From assembly GCF_003751605.1 (NCBI RefSeq), contig NZ_RJVJ01000001.1, positions 1,488,001-1,552,000 on the forward strand: a stretch of 64,000 nucleotides of DNA, written 5' to 3'. The notes beneath the pieces are model-generated. The model was not told the origin of the DNA. It did not search any database and saw only the letters and a list, made by a program, of their open reading frames with translations. Numbering within the stretch: the first letter of the stretch is position 1; every line of letters begins with the position of its first letter. Source of the stretch: Kitasatospora cineracea (GTDB lineage Bacteria; Actinomycetota; Actinomycetes; Streptomycetales; Streptomycetaceae). Made by a program: the position numbers and the translations under genes. Positions 17,215 through 25,971 of the stretch are shown here, in pieces.

Positions 17215-19617
17215 TCAGCGGCCGAGCCGCCTGCGGACCATTCCGGTGAGCGCGCTCAGCTCCTCGATCCGCATCTTCCGGGCCAGCACCAGGAAGACCG
17301 CGAGCTGTGCGCCGGCCGCGACCAGCAGGGTCAGTACGCTGCCGATCCAGCCGTCCAGCACCTGCAGGGCCAGCAGCTCCAGGACCAGGCCGACGGCGGC
17401 GGCGGGCAGCGAGGCGATCGCCAGCCGGACGTAGGTCTTGGTGATCCGGGCGGTGTCCAGGCCGCCGATCTTCGCCTTCAGCTTCGGCACCGCGACGGAC
17501 ACGCCGACCGCGTAGGCCAGGCCGTAGCCCAGCGCCATGCCGGTGACCGCCCACTGCGCGGGCAGCACCAGCCAGCACAGCACCGCGGTGGCGGCCTGGG
17601 TGAGCGCCACCCAGACGGTGTTGGAGAACGGCGTGCGGGTGTCCTCGTAGGCGTAGAAGCCGCGCAGCAGCACGTACTGCACCGAGTACGGGATCAGGCC
17701 GAGGGCGAACGCGGAGAGCATGTAGCCGACCGCGGTGGTGCCGTGGGCGACCGCGCCGCCGTTGCCCAGGCCGTAGATCGAGGAGCCGATCACCGGGCCC
17801 AGCGACAGGAACAGGAACGCGGCCGGGACGATCGCCACCGCCGAGGTGCGCAGGCCGTACGAGAGGTCGTCGCGGACGGCGCCGGAGTCCTGGTCGGCGG
17901 CGGCCCGGGAGAGCCGGGGGAGCACCGCGCTCATCACCGAGACGGTGACCACGGCCATCGGCAGCTGCCAGATCAGCAGCGCGTTGGAGTACGCGGCCAG
18001 GCCGACGCCGAGGTGGCCGTCCTGCTCGGCGGCCTTGCCGGAGGCGGTGGCCAGCTGGGTGACCACCAGGAAACCCGCCTGGTTGGCCAGCACGAACAGG
18101 AAGGTCCACTTGGCGAGCCGGGCGGCCTTGCCCAGGCCGTGGCCGCGCCAGTCGAACCGGGGCCGGAACGAGAAGCCCGCCGCCCGCAGGTACGGGATCA
18201 TCGACAGCGCCTGCACCGCCAGGCCCAGCATGGTGCCGATGCCGAGCAGCCGGACGCCCTCGGGGGAGATCGACTGCGGGGTGACCTCGCTGTGCTGGAA
18301 GGTGCCGTACACCGCGATGTACATCACGAAGGTGAAGATCACCACGACGTTGTTCAGGACCGGCGTCCACATCATCGCGCCGAACCGGCCGCGCGCGTTG
18401 AGGATCTGGCCCATCACCACGTGCACGCCCATGAAGAAGATGGTCGGCAGGCAGTACCGGGCCAGCGCCACCGTGGTGTCGGCGCTCGCCGCGTCGCGCA
18501 TCAGCGCGTGCGAGATCAGCTGCACCAGCACCGGCGCGGCCAGCACCGCCACGAACACCACGCCCGCCAGGCCGGTCACCACCAGGGTGAGCAGCCGGTT
18601 CGCGTAGGCGGTGCCGCCGTCCTCGTCGTTCTTCATGCTGCGCACCAACTGCGGCACGAACACCGCGTTCAGCGCGCCGCCGCCGATCAGGATGTACAGC
18701 AGGGTGGGCAGGGTGTTGGCGGCGTTGTACGAGTCGCCCATCGAGGCCACGCCGATCGCGGCGGCGATCACCATGGTGCGCAGGAAGCCGGTGCCCCGGG
18801 AGACCAGGGTGCCGGCGGCCATCACGGCGCTGGAGTTCAGCAGCCCGGCGACCCGGCCCGCCCCGCCGTCGGTGCTGCCGCGGTCGGGCCCGGTCTCGGA
18901 CTCGGTCCCGGTGTCCACCGCGGCGGCGGTCGTGGCCGGGGCGGCGGCCGCGTTCGCCTCCAGCACGGCCGCGTCGGCCCGCATCACCGCCTCCTCCTCG
19001 GAGAGCGGCGGGTCGAACTCGATCGGCGGCACGTACGGGTGCGGGCCCGCCGCCTCGGGGCGCTCGTCCCCGCCCTCGTCCTCGCCCGCGTCCGCGTCCG
19101 CCTCGGCCTCCGCGTCCGCGGGCTTCGACAGCAGCGAGTCCACCCCGACGTAGGCGTCGGCCGGTTCGGCGGCGGGCGTGACCTTCCAGCGTTCGCCGGA
19201 GGGCTTCCCGTCGGTGTCCGCCGACGCGCTCCGCGCCGCCGTGTCCTCCGCGGGCGCCGCGGCGGCGGGGACCTCGGCGACCGCCTCCGCCGCGACCTCG
19301 GCGGCGATCGACGCCCAGCGCGGGGCGGGGGCGGTCAGCTGCAGGGCGGCCTCGGGTGCGCGGTCGCTCTGGCCGGGGACCGCGGCCGAGCCCTCCGGGG
19401 TGTCGGTCTCGTCGGGCCCGGCGCCCGGCAGGTCGATCGCGCCGTACGGGTCCGCGCTCCCGAACGCCTCGGGCGCGTACGGGTCGTGGGCGTAGGTGTT
19501 GGCGACGTACCAGTCGGCGGCCGGCTCCGCGGGGGCGGCGGATCGGGGGCCGCCCGCGCGGTCCTGGGGTCGGCCTCCGCCCTGGTCCTGGGTTGCTCGC
19601 TCGCTCCGCTCGTTCAT
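17215..19617 (-). CDS. murJ: Lipid II flippase MurJ (MviN family)
   Basis: Predicted to flip lipid II, the peptidoglycan precursor, across the membrane. 800 residues. The membrane core begins at about residue 258 (LLNSSAVMAAGTLVSRGTGF) and has the ~14 hydrophobic segments of the MOP superfamily, including the family segment YVLLRGFYAYEDTRTPF. The first ~255 residues are a long acidic, Ala/Asp/Glu-rich cytoplasmic extension. The ATG at 19617 lacks a strong Shine-Dalgarno. The pseudokinase gene follows downstream. Confidence 0.93.
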   Translation of the reverse strand: MNERSERATQDQGGGRPQDRAGGPRSAAPAEPAADWYVANTYAHDPYAPEAFGSADPYGAIDLPGAGPDETDTPEGSAAVPGQSDRAPEAALQLTAPAPRWASIAAEVAAEAVAEVPAAAAPAEDTAARSASADTDGKPSGERWKVTPAAEPADAYVGVDSLLSKPADAEAEADADAGEDEGGDERPEAAGPHPYVPPIEFDPPLSEEEAVMRADAAVLEANAAAAPATTAAAVDTGTESETGPDRGSTDGGAGRVAGLLNSSAVMAAGTLVSRGTGFLRTMVIAAAIGVASMGDSYNAANTLPTLLYILIGGGALNAVFVPQLVRSMKNDEDGGTAYANRLLTLVVTGLAGVVFVAVLAAPVLVQLISHALMRDAASADTTVALARYCLPTIFFMGVHVVMGQILNARGRFGAMMWTPVLNNVVVIFTFVMYIAVYGTFQHSEVTPQSISPEGVRLLGIGTMLGLAVQALSMIPYLRAAGFSFRPRFDWRGHGLGKAARLAKWTFLFVLANQAGFLVVTQLATASGKAAEQDGHLGVGLAAYSNALLIWQLPMAVVTVSVMSAVLPRLSRAAADQDSGAVRDDLSYGLRTSAVAIVPAAFLFLSLGPVIGSSIYGLGNGGAVAHGTTAVGYMLSAFALGLIPYSVQYVLLRGFYAYEDTRTPFSNTVWVALTQAATAVLCWLVLPAQWAVTGMALGYGLAYAVGVSVAVPKLKAKIGGLDTARITKTYVRLAIASLPAAAVGLVLELLALQVLDGWIGSVLTLLVAAGAQLAVFLVLARKMRIEELSALTGMVRRRLGR

Positions 19618-19668
19618 GCCACCAATCCACGTCAGAGAGGGGGATGGGCGCCCGGGGGGTGGGGCGGC

Positions 19669-22032
19669 CTAGTGATCCACCTTCTCATCACCGGCGACCC
19701 GATCGGTGTCACCCGCGGCGGAGGAGGGGTCCGCGTCGGACGGCGGCTCGGCGCCCTCCGGCGCGCCCGCGGGGCCGTCGGAGGAGCCGTCGGCGGGGCG
19801 GTCCGGGTCCTCGTCGACCTCGCCGGCCGCCCGGCGCTTCTTGCGCTGCAGGTAGAACCGCACGCCGGCGAGGACCATCAGCACGGTGCCGCCGGCGATC
19901 ACGTACGTCACGCCGCTGGCCACCGAGGTGACGTCGACGGTGAACACGACCGCCTCGCCGTAGGGCCGGGCGTCCGGGCCGGTGGTCCACAGCTGCGCGG
20001 TGACCTGGACCGGGCCGTTGACCTGTGCCTCGGCGGGGAAGCGGAAGGTGCGGCTGGTGCCGGCGTCCATCACCACGGGCTGGATCGGGTAGTCGACCCG
20101 CAGCCGGTTCGGCTGGGCCGAGGTGATCTTCAGCTCCAGGTTGCCGACCGACTGGGTCAGCCCGTTGCGCACGCTGACCAGCAGCGTCGCGTTGTCGCCG
20201 GGCAGGGTCACCACGGTCTTCTTCGGCACCCGGACCGCGGACTTGAGGTTGTCCAGGTAGGTGCGCACCCCGCGCCGGTACTCGGTGCCGGTCTTCGGCT
20301 GCTCGCGCCACTCGGTGGACATCGCGCGCACCATCGCGGCGCTGAACGGGCCGCGCACCCGCTCCGGCTCGGTGAGGATCATCATCAGCTGGTCCACGCC
20401 GTCCTGGAGCTGCATGGTGGCCGCCAGTTCCTCGGCGGACAGCTCGTCGGCGGTCGCCTCGCGTGGGTACCCCTCCGGGACGGACGCGTTCGCGGCCGGG
20501 TCGGGCTTCTGCTCGGCGACCTTCCGCAGCACCGTCGGCGCCACCCAGCCGCTGCCGGCCGCGCCCTTCACCGCGTCGTGCAGCGCCTGCGCGCTGCCGA
20601 CGCTCAGCGCGCGGGGCGGCAGCACCAGCAGGCCGCGCGGGTGCTCCGGCTCCTGGTGGGCGATGGTCAGGGTCTCGCCGAGGAAGCGCTGCACCGCCAG
20701 GGTGCGGGCGCCCGCCGAGTTCAGGTCGGGCCGGAACAGCGAGGCCAGCACGGCGTCGGAGACCACCGCGGTCTGCCCGTTGCCGACCGGGCGGGCCGCG
20801 TTCGGGGTGTAGTACAACTTGTCGGACTCCGGCATCGACCGGCCGTCGACCAGCAGGATCCGCCCGCCCGCCGCACCCGCCACCGCCGCGGTGCGCTGGT
20901 CCAGCAGCCCCTGGTACGGCCAGGCGACGTCCGACTCGGCGTCCACCGACAGCCGGGCCTCGGTGGTGATCTGACCGGCCGTCACCGCCTTGCGCAGCGC
21001 GGTGTCCATGCCGGTCAGCCCCGCGCCGTTGTGCGCGATCGACGCCAGGTCCGGGTCCGCGTACGGCAGCGACAGCACCTCGGTGTCCGGCTTGGCCAGC
21101 GCCGTGCGCAGCTTCGCCAGCCAGGCCGTCGCCACGTCCCGGCCGGTGCCGGGGACGGTGTTCTCCTCGCCGGCGGACTCACCGGAGGTGCCCGGCTTCT
21201 GCACCCGGTACGGCTTGGTCATCGCGTACACGGTGTCCAGCAGGTTCGGGTCGATCGCCCAGGTCAGCCCGGGCAGGTCGGCGCCGAGCTCGACCATCCG
21301 GTTCAGCCGGCCGTCGCCGGTCAGCTCGGCGGTCAGGCTGTCGTCGCGCAGCACCGGCGTCTGGTCGGCGTCCGCCATGGTCTGGGCGACCAGCACCGGC
21401 GCGTGGGTGAGCGGCCAGACCACGGCCAGCTGCGAGGGCTGGGCGGGCTCCCGGCCCTGGTACGGCAGGAAGGTCCGGGCGATGCCCAGCGGGTGGGCCT
21501 TCTCGTCGCCGGTGCTGCTCCAGACGTCCACCGCGAGCTCGTAGGTGCCGGTCTCGTCGACCTTCAGCGCGGAGACCGGGACCGCCAGGGAGAAGGGCTC
21601 GCTCTGCCCCGGGTCCAGGTCCTGGAGCCGCTGGGCCGGGCTGTCCAGCGAGATGCCGTCCAGGGTGCTCGGGGTGGTCCGGGACTCCGCCATCTCGATC
21701 TCGCTGCGGGTCTTCATCGGCCGGGCCTGCGGCTGGCGGACCTTCATGGTCGGCGACTTGAACCTCGCCGAGCCGGAGTTGGTGATCGTGCCGGTGACGG
21801 TGACGGTGCTGTTCTCGGAGGCCACCTGCTGCGACAGGGCGTCGATCCGGACCGTCGCCGGGTACTCGGCCGCCGCGGCCGGCAGCAGGCCCGGTACCGC
21901 CGCCGCCGGGGCGGCGCCGAGCGCACCGGCCAGCCCGCCCGCCAGCAGCGCGGCGGTGCCCCTGGCCAGTCGGCCCGTCCACCGTCCGCGACGCGCCGCC
22001 ACTGCCGCGTTCCGCCCGGTCCGCTCGTCCAC
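19669..22032 (-). CDS. DUF6049-like secreted, membrane-anchored protein
   Basis: 787 residues from GTG 22032. N-terminal signal region (about 20-46, LARGTAALLAGGLAGALGAA) followed by a large extracellular part; one membrane segment near the C-terminus (VTYVIAGGTVLMVLAGVRFY), then a charged cytoplasmic tail of ~60 residues ending DEKVDH. The family is conserved directly upstream of murJ in actinobacteria. No enzyme motif is evident; a role at the cell envelope is inferred from location only. The murJ start follows 51 bases after its stop. Confidence 0.85.
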   Translation of the reverse strand: MDERTGRNAAVAARRGRWTGRLARGTAALLAGGLAGALGAAPAAAVPGLLPAAAAEYPATVRIDALSQQVASENSTVTVTGTITNSGSARFKSPTMKVRQPQARPMKTRSEIEMAESRTTPSTLDGISLDSPAQRLQDLDPGQSEPFSLAVPVSALKVDETGTYELAVDVWSSTGDEKAHPLGIARTFLPYQGREPAQPSQLAVVWPLTHAPVLVAQTMADADQTPVLRDDSLTAELTGDGRLNRMVELGADLPGLTWAIDPNLLDTVYAMTKPYRVQKPGTSGESAGEENTVPGTGRDVATAWLAKLRTALAKPDTEVLSLPYADPDLASIAHNGAGLTGMDTALRKAVTAGQITTEARLSVDAESDVAWPYQGLLDQRTAAVAGAAGGRILLVDGRSMPESDKLYYTPNAARPVGNGQTAVVSDAVLASLFRPDLNSAGARTLAVQRFLGETLTIAHQEPEHPRGLLVLPPRALSVGSAQALHDAVKGAAGSGWVAPTVLRKVAEQKPDPAANASVPEGYPREATADELSAEELAATMQLQDGVDQLMMILTEPERVRGPFSAAMVRAMSTEWREQPKTGTEYRRGVRTYLDNLKSAVRVPKKTVVTLPGDNATLLVSVRNGLTQSVGNLELKITSAQPNRLRVDYPIQPVVMDAGTSRTFRFPAEAQVNGPVQVTAQLWTTGPDARPYGEAVVFTVDVTSVASGVTYVIAGGTVLMVLAGVRFYLQRKKRRAAGEVDEDPDRPADGSSDGPAGAPEGAEPPSDADPSSAAGDTDRVAGDEKVDH

Positions 22033-22239
22033 GCGCGTCCTCGCCGTTCCCGATCGTCTCGATCACTCCACGCACCGCCGCGGCCGACCCGGCCGTGCGG
22101 TCCCCCCACCGGGAGCGTCCACCCGGCATGGTAACGACGCCGTCCGGTCCGCAGTGCTGCGGCCCGGGAGCTGCCGGACGGACCGGGGGAGCGAAACGGG
22201 AGGGCGGCGGAGCAGGCCGGGCACGTACCCTTGTGAGCC

Positions 22240-23733
22240 GTGTCCACTGCCAATGCGTCCAGCGCCAATCATTCCAGCTCCGCCGACCGGGTCGCCCTGC
22301 CGGGGCTGACCGAGGCGCAGACCCTCGGCCTGCAGGAGCTGCTGCGGGTCTCCCCGGTCGCCGACGAGATCGCCCGCCGCTTCCAGGAGGCCGGCCACCG
22401 GCTGTCGCTGGTCGGCGGGTCGGTCCGGGACGCCCTGCTCGGCCGGCTCGGCAACGACCTCGACTTCACCACCGACGCCCGCCCGCAGCAGATCCTCAAG
22501 CTGGTCAAGGGCTGGGCCGACGCGGTCTGGGACGTGGGCATCGCGTTCGGCACCGTCGGCGCCCGCAAGGACACTGCCGAGGGCTCGTTCCTGATCGAGA
22601 TCACCACCTACCGCAGCGAGGCGTACGACCGCAGCTCGCGCAAGCCCGAGGTCAGCTACGGCGACTCGATCGAGCAGGACCTGGTGCGCCGCGACTTCAC
22701 CGTCAACGCGATGGCCGTCGACCTGCCCGGACGGCAGTTCGTCGACCCGCACCGCGGCCTGGACGACCTGGAGGCCCGGGTGCTGCGCACCCCCGCCACC
22801 CCCGAGGAGTCCTTCTCCGACGACCCGCTGCGGATGATGCGCGCCGCCCGGTTCGCCGCCCAGCTGGACTTCGAACCGGCGCCCGAGGTGGTCGCCGCGA
22901 TGACCGCGATGGCCGAGCGGATCACCATCGTCTCCGCCGAGCGCGTCCAGGCCGAGCTGAACAAGCTGCTGCTCGCCGAGCACCCGGTCAAGGGCCTGCG
23001 CCTGCTGGTCGACACCGGCCTGGCCGACCACGTGCTGCCCGAACTCCCGGCGCTGCGCCTGGAGAGCGACGAGCACCACCGGCACAAGGACGTCTACGAG
23101 CACTCGCTGACCGTCCTGGAGCAGGCGATCGCGCTGGAGACCGAGGGCCCCGACCTGGTGCTGCGGCTGGCCGCGCTGCTGCACGACATCGGCAAGCCGC
23201 GCACCCGCCGCTTCGAGTCCGACGGCCGGGTCTCGTTCCACCACCACGAGGTGGTCGGCGCCAAGATGACCCGCAAGCGGATGCGCGAGCTCAAGTACTC
23301 CAACGAGCTGGTCAACGAGGTCGCCAAGCTGGTCGAGCTGCACCTGCGCTTCCACGGCTACGGCGGCGGCGAGTGGACCGATTCCGCGGTGCGCCGCTAC
23401 GTCACCGACGCCGGCCCGCTGCTGTCCCGGCTGCACAAGCTGACCCGCTCCGACTGCACCACCCGCAACAAGCGCAAGGCCGCCGCGCTGGCCCGCACCT
23501 ACGACTCGCTGGAGGAGCGGATCACCGCGCTCCAGGAGCAGGAGGAGCTGGACGCGATCCGCCCCGCGCTGGACGGCAACGAGATCATGGAGCTGCTCGG
23601 CCTGCGCCCCGGCCCGGCGGTCGGCCGGGCCTACAAGCACCTGCTCGAACTGCGCCTGGAGCACGGCCCGATGGCGCACGAGGAGGCGGTGGCCGCGCTG
23701 CGCGCCTGGTGGGCGGAGCAGCCGGAGGCGTAG
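22240..23733 (+). CDS. cca: CCA-adding tRNA nucleotidyltransferase
   Basis: Adds or repairs the 3' CCA end of tRNAs. 497 residues from GTG 22240. The nucleotidyltransferase head has VGGSVRDALLGR and the metal-binding DxD in NDLDFTTDA; the RRDFTVNAMA and DDPLRMMRAARFA motifs follow. A C-terminal HD domain (LLHDIGKPRT, FHHHE) resembles the phosphohydrolase part of class II enzymes. It is divergent from the DUF6049-like gene across a 207-base gap and convergent with the next gene (6-base gap). Confidence 0.96.
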   Translation: MSTANASSANHSSSADRVALPGLTEAQTLGLQELLRVSPVADEIARRFQEAGHRLSLVGGSVRDALLGRLGNDLDFTTDARPQQILKLVKGWADAVWDVGIAFGTVGARKDTAEGSFLIEITTYRSEAYDRSSRKPEVSYGDSIEQDLVRRDFTVNAMAVDLPGRQFVDPHRGLDDLEARVLRTPATPEESFSDDPLRMMRAARFAAQLDFEPAPEVVAAMTAMAERITIVSAERVQAELNKLLLAEHPVKGLRLLVDTGLADHVLPELPALRLESDEHHRHKDVYEHSLTVLEQAIALETEGPDLVLRLAALLHDIGKPRTRRFESDGRVSFHHHEVVGAKMTRKRMRELKYSNELVNEVAKLVELHLRFHGYGGGEWTDSAVRRYVTDAGPLLSRLHKLTRSDCTTRNKRKAAALARTYDSLEERITALQEQEELDAIRPALDGNEIMELLGLRPGPAVGRAYKHLLELRLEHGPMAHEEAVAALRAWWAEQPEA

Positions 23734-23739
23734 CCGGGC

Positions 23740-24450
23740 TCAGTGCTTGGTGGTGTTGACCGCGCCGGGGGCGGCGTTCAGCGGGCTCAGGCAGAGCCGG
23801 TACCGGGTGGTCTTCTTCTTCGACCGGTACTGGCTGTCGTAGGAGGTCGTCCCCGGGTAGTCCCGGCCGCAGTTGAGCGAGGAGAGGATGCCGCCGGTCT
23901 TGCGGTACTGCACCCGCCAGTGGGCGTCCGCGGCGGTGCAGGCCACCTTCTTGTGGCCGGTGGTCAGGCAGTCCCCGGCGACCGGGCCCTTGTCGCCGGC
24001 GCCGAACGCCGCGGCGAGCACCAGGAGGCCGCCGACCACCATGCCGAGCAGCACCACGCCGAGCGCCATCCGGCGGATCTTGGTGCCTGTGGTGACCGGC
24101 CCGGCGGGCTTGGCCGGGGCCCGCTGCGGCTCCTGCCCCCAGGCGGGCAACTGCCCGTCCCCGGCGGGCGGTTGGCCGTAGGCCGGGGGCTGCTGTCCCC
24201 AGCCGGGCTGCTGGCCGTACGGCGGCTGGGGCTGGCCGTACGCGGGCTGCGGCTGGGCGTACCCGGAGGCGGGCGGTTGGCCGTAGGCGGGGGCCGGCGG
24301 CTGTCCGTAGGCCGGGGGCTGGGGCTGGCCGTACGCGGGCTGGGGCTGGCCGTAGCCGGACGGGCCGCCGTACGGCGGTGGCGGCTGCTGGCCGGGCTGG
24401 GCGTACGGGGCCGGTTGCCCGTAGGGCCCTGGCGGCTGCGGTGTGCTCAT
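23740..24450 (-). CDS. LppU/SCO3897-like membrane protein with YGQP repeats
   Basis: 236 residues from ATG 24450. Residues 1-115 are a low-complexity region of repeated AYGQPQP-like units, cytoplasmic by topology. A membrane helix lies at about 128-150, then a ~85-residue outer domain with four cysteines (in GDCLTTG, KVACTA, LNCGRDY and RLCLSP), probably forming two disulfides. Function is unknown; the family is common in actinobacteria. Confidence 0.8.
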   Translation of the reverse strand: MSTPQPPGPYGQPAPYAQPGQQPPPPYGGPSGYGQPQPAYGQPQPPAYGQPPAPAYGQPPASGYAQPQPAYGQPQPPYGQQPGWGQQPPAYGQPPAGDGQLPAWGQEPQRAPAKPAGPVTTGTKIRRMALGVVLLGMVVGGLLVLAAAFGAGDKGPVAGDCLTTGHKKVACTAADAHWRVQYRKTGGILSSLNCGRDYPGTTSYDSQYRSKKKTTRYRLCLSPLNAAPGAVNTTKH

Positions 24451-24515
24451 ATGATCCCCCCGTGGCGGCTGTGGCGGTTGCCGTGCGCCCACGTACCCTA
24501 GCGGCCGATCCCCCG

Positions 24516-25808
24516 TCAGGGGCGGCGGGAGGCGCGGAAGTAGAGCAGCGCCCCGAGCGCGTACAGCACCGCCAGACCCAGCATCACCGCCGCCGAACGG
24601 CCGTCCAGCGGCAGGACCAGCGCGGTGACGCCGGCCGCGGCGACGAACGCCACGTTCACCAGGACGTCGTAGACGGCGAACACCCGGCCGCGGTACTCGT
24701 CCTCCACCGACTTCTGCACCAGGGTGTCGGCGCAGATCTTGGTGCTCTGGGTGGTCAGGCCGAGCAGCAGCGCCGCAGCCATCGCCGGGGCCTCCCGGAA
24801 GGTCAGGCCGAGCGCCGGGACGAGCACCGCGGAACCGGCCAGACAGGTCGTCACCCAGCCGTTCAGGCCGAGCTTCCGGGTGCACCACGGGCTGATCACC
24901 GCGGCCAGGAACATGCCCGCCGCCGACATCGCCACCGCCCAGCCCAGACTGGCCAGGCCGCCGGTCTCGTCCGAGGCGCTGTTGAAGGTGTACCGGGAGA
25001 GCATCAGCACCACGACGGTCAGCACGCCGAAGCAGAACTTGGTCAGCGTCGCCGCGGCCAGCGCGCGCACCGCCGGGCGGCAGTCCCGCACCAGGTGCCG
25101 CAGGCCGGCCAGCAGGTCGTACCAGGTGGCGGTCAGCGCCTCGCGCAGCGGGGGGAGCCCGTCCAACTGGTCCGGGCCCAGGCGGTCGACCGGGATCCGC
25201 TGGGCGGCCAGGGCGGCGGACAGGTACAGCAGCGCGGACAGCGTGACCATCAGCGCGTCCGCGCGCGGGCCGGCCGGCACCACCAGGTGCACCAGGAAAC
25301 CGGCGCCCGCACCGCCGGCCGCCGCGACCGCGCCCAGGGTCGGCGACACCGCGTTGGCGGTGACCAGTTCGGCGGGGGCCACCACCCGGGGCAGCGAGGC
25401 CGAGAGGCCCGCCAGGATGAAGCGGTTGACCGCCGTCACCACCAGCGCCGCCGAGATGAACACCCACTTCGGGGCCTCTCCCAGCAGCAGCGCGGCCGTC
25501 GCCAGGCCGAGCCCGGCCCGGAGCAGGTTGCCCATCAGCAGCACCTGCCGGCGCCGCCAGCGGTCCAGCAGCACCCCGGCGAACGGGCCGACCACCGAGA
25601 ACGGCAGCAGCGTCGCCGCGGCGATCGCGGCGATGTCGGCGGGGGAGGACTGCTTCTCCGGGGAGAAGACCACCGAGGCGGCCAGCGAGGCCTGGAACGC
25701 CCCGTCCGACAGTTGGGAGAGCAGTCGGACCGTCAGCAGTTGCCGAAAACCTCGGCCGCGCAACAGCCCGAGCAGGGGGGCCTCCCGCGGGGGCCGTTCG
25801 GTGATCAC
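24516..25808 (-). CDS. MFS transporter, probable exporter
   Basis: 430 residues from GTG 25808 (start by homology length; weak ribosome binding site). About twelve membrane segments, beginning near LTVRLLSQLSDGAFQASLAA. The MFS loop motif between helices 2 and 3 is seen as AGVLLDRWRRRQVLLMGN. Substrate unknown; the architecture resembles drug or lipid exporters. A parS-like site lies 28 bases upstream. Confidence 0.85.
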   Translation of the reverse strand: MITERPPREAPLLGLLRGRGFRQLLTVRLLSQLSDGAFQASLAASVVFSPEKQSSPADIAAIAAATLLPFSVVGPFAGVLLDRWRRRQVLLMGNLLRAGLGLATAALLLGEAPKWVFISAALVVTAVNRFILAGLSASLPRVVAPAELVTANAVSPTLGAVAAAGGAGAGFLVHLVVPAGPRADALMVTLSALLYLSAALAAQRIPVDRLGPDQLDGLPPLREALTATWYDLLAGLRHLVRDCRPAVRALAAATLTKFCFGVLTVVVLMLSRYTFNSASDETGGLASLGWAVAMSAAGMFLAAVISPWCTRKLGLNGWVTTCLAGSAVLVPALGLTFREAPAMAAALLLGLTTQSTKICADTLVQKSVEDEYRGRVFAVYDVLVNVAFVAAAGVTALVLPLDGRSAAVMLGLAVLYALGALLYFRASRRP

Positions 25809-25835
25809 CCGCCAAGGGTGCCACGAGGCCGGTCG

Positions 25836-25849
25836 GTTCCACGTGAAAC
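25836..25849. promoter_or_regulatory. parS: parS-like site 9 (GTTCCACGTGAAAC)
   Basis: One base off the parS consensus, between the divergent MFS and lysin-like genes, about 24 kb from oriC. Confidence 0.75.
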
Positions 25850-25971
25850 ATCCGGCAACTTCCGGCGACCGGAAGCCCCCCGCGTGCTCCCGCACAACCG
25901 ATGACCCCCCGCCGGCAGGCTCGTTGAGCAGTCAGGGAGGGAAGAACCACCTCGGACAACGGGAGGCTCCC

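Noticed and set aside
17743..22134. A very long open frame (over 1400 codons) on the plus strand opposite murJ and the DUF6049-like gene
   Set aside because: It is antisense to two well-supported genes, has no protein-like domain and arises from the GC bias at codon third positions.
24724..25971. Upstream extension of the lysin-like gene by about 400 codons in frame
   Set aside because: The extension overlaps the MFS gene on the other strand, is Ser/Arg/Thr-rich noise, and ATG 25972 has a good ribosome binding site.
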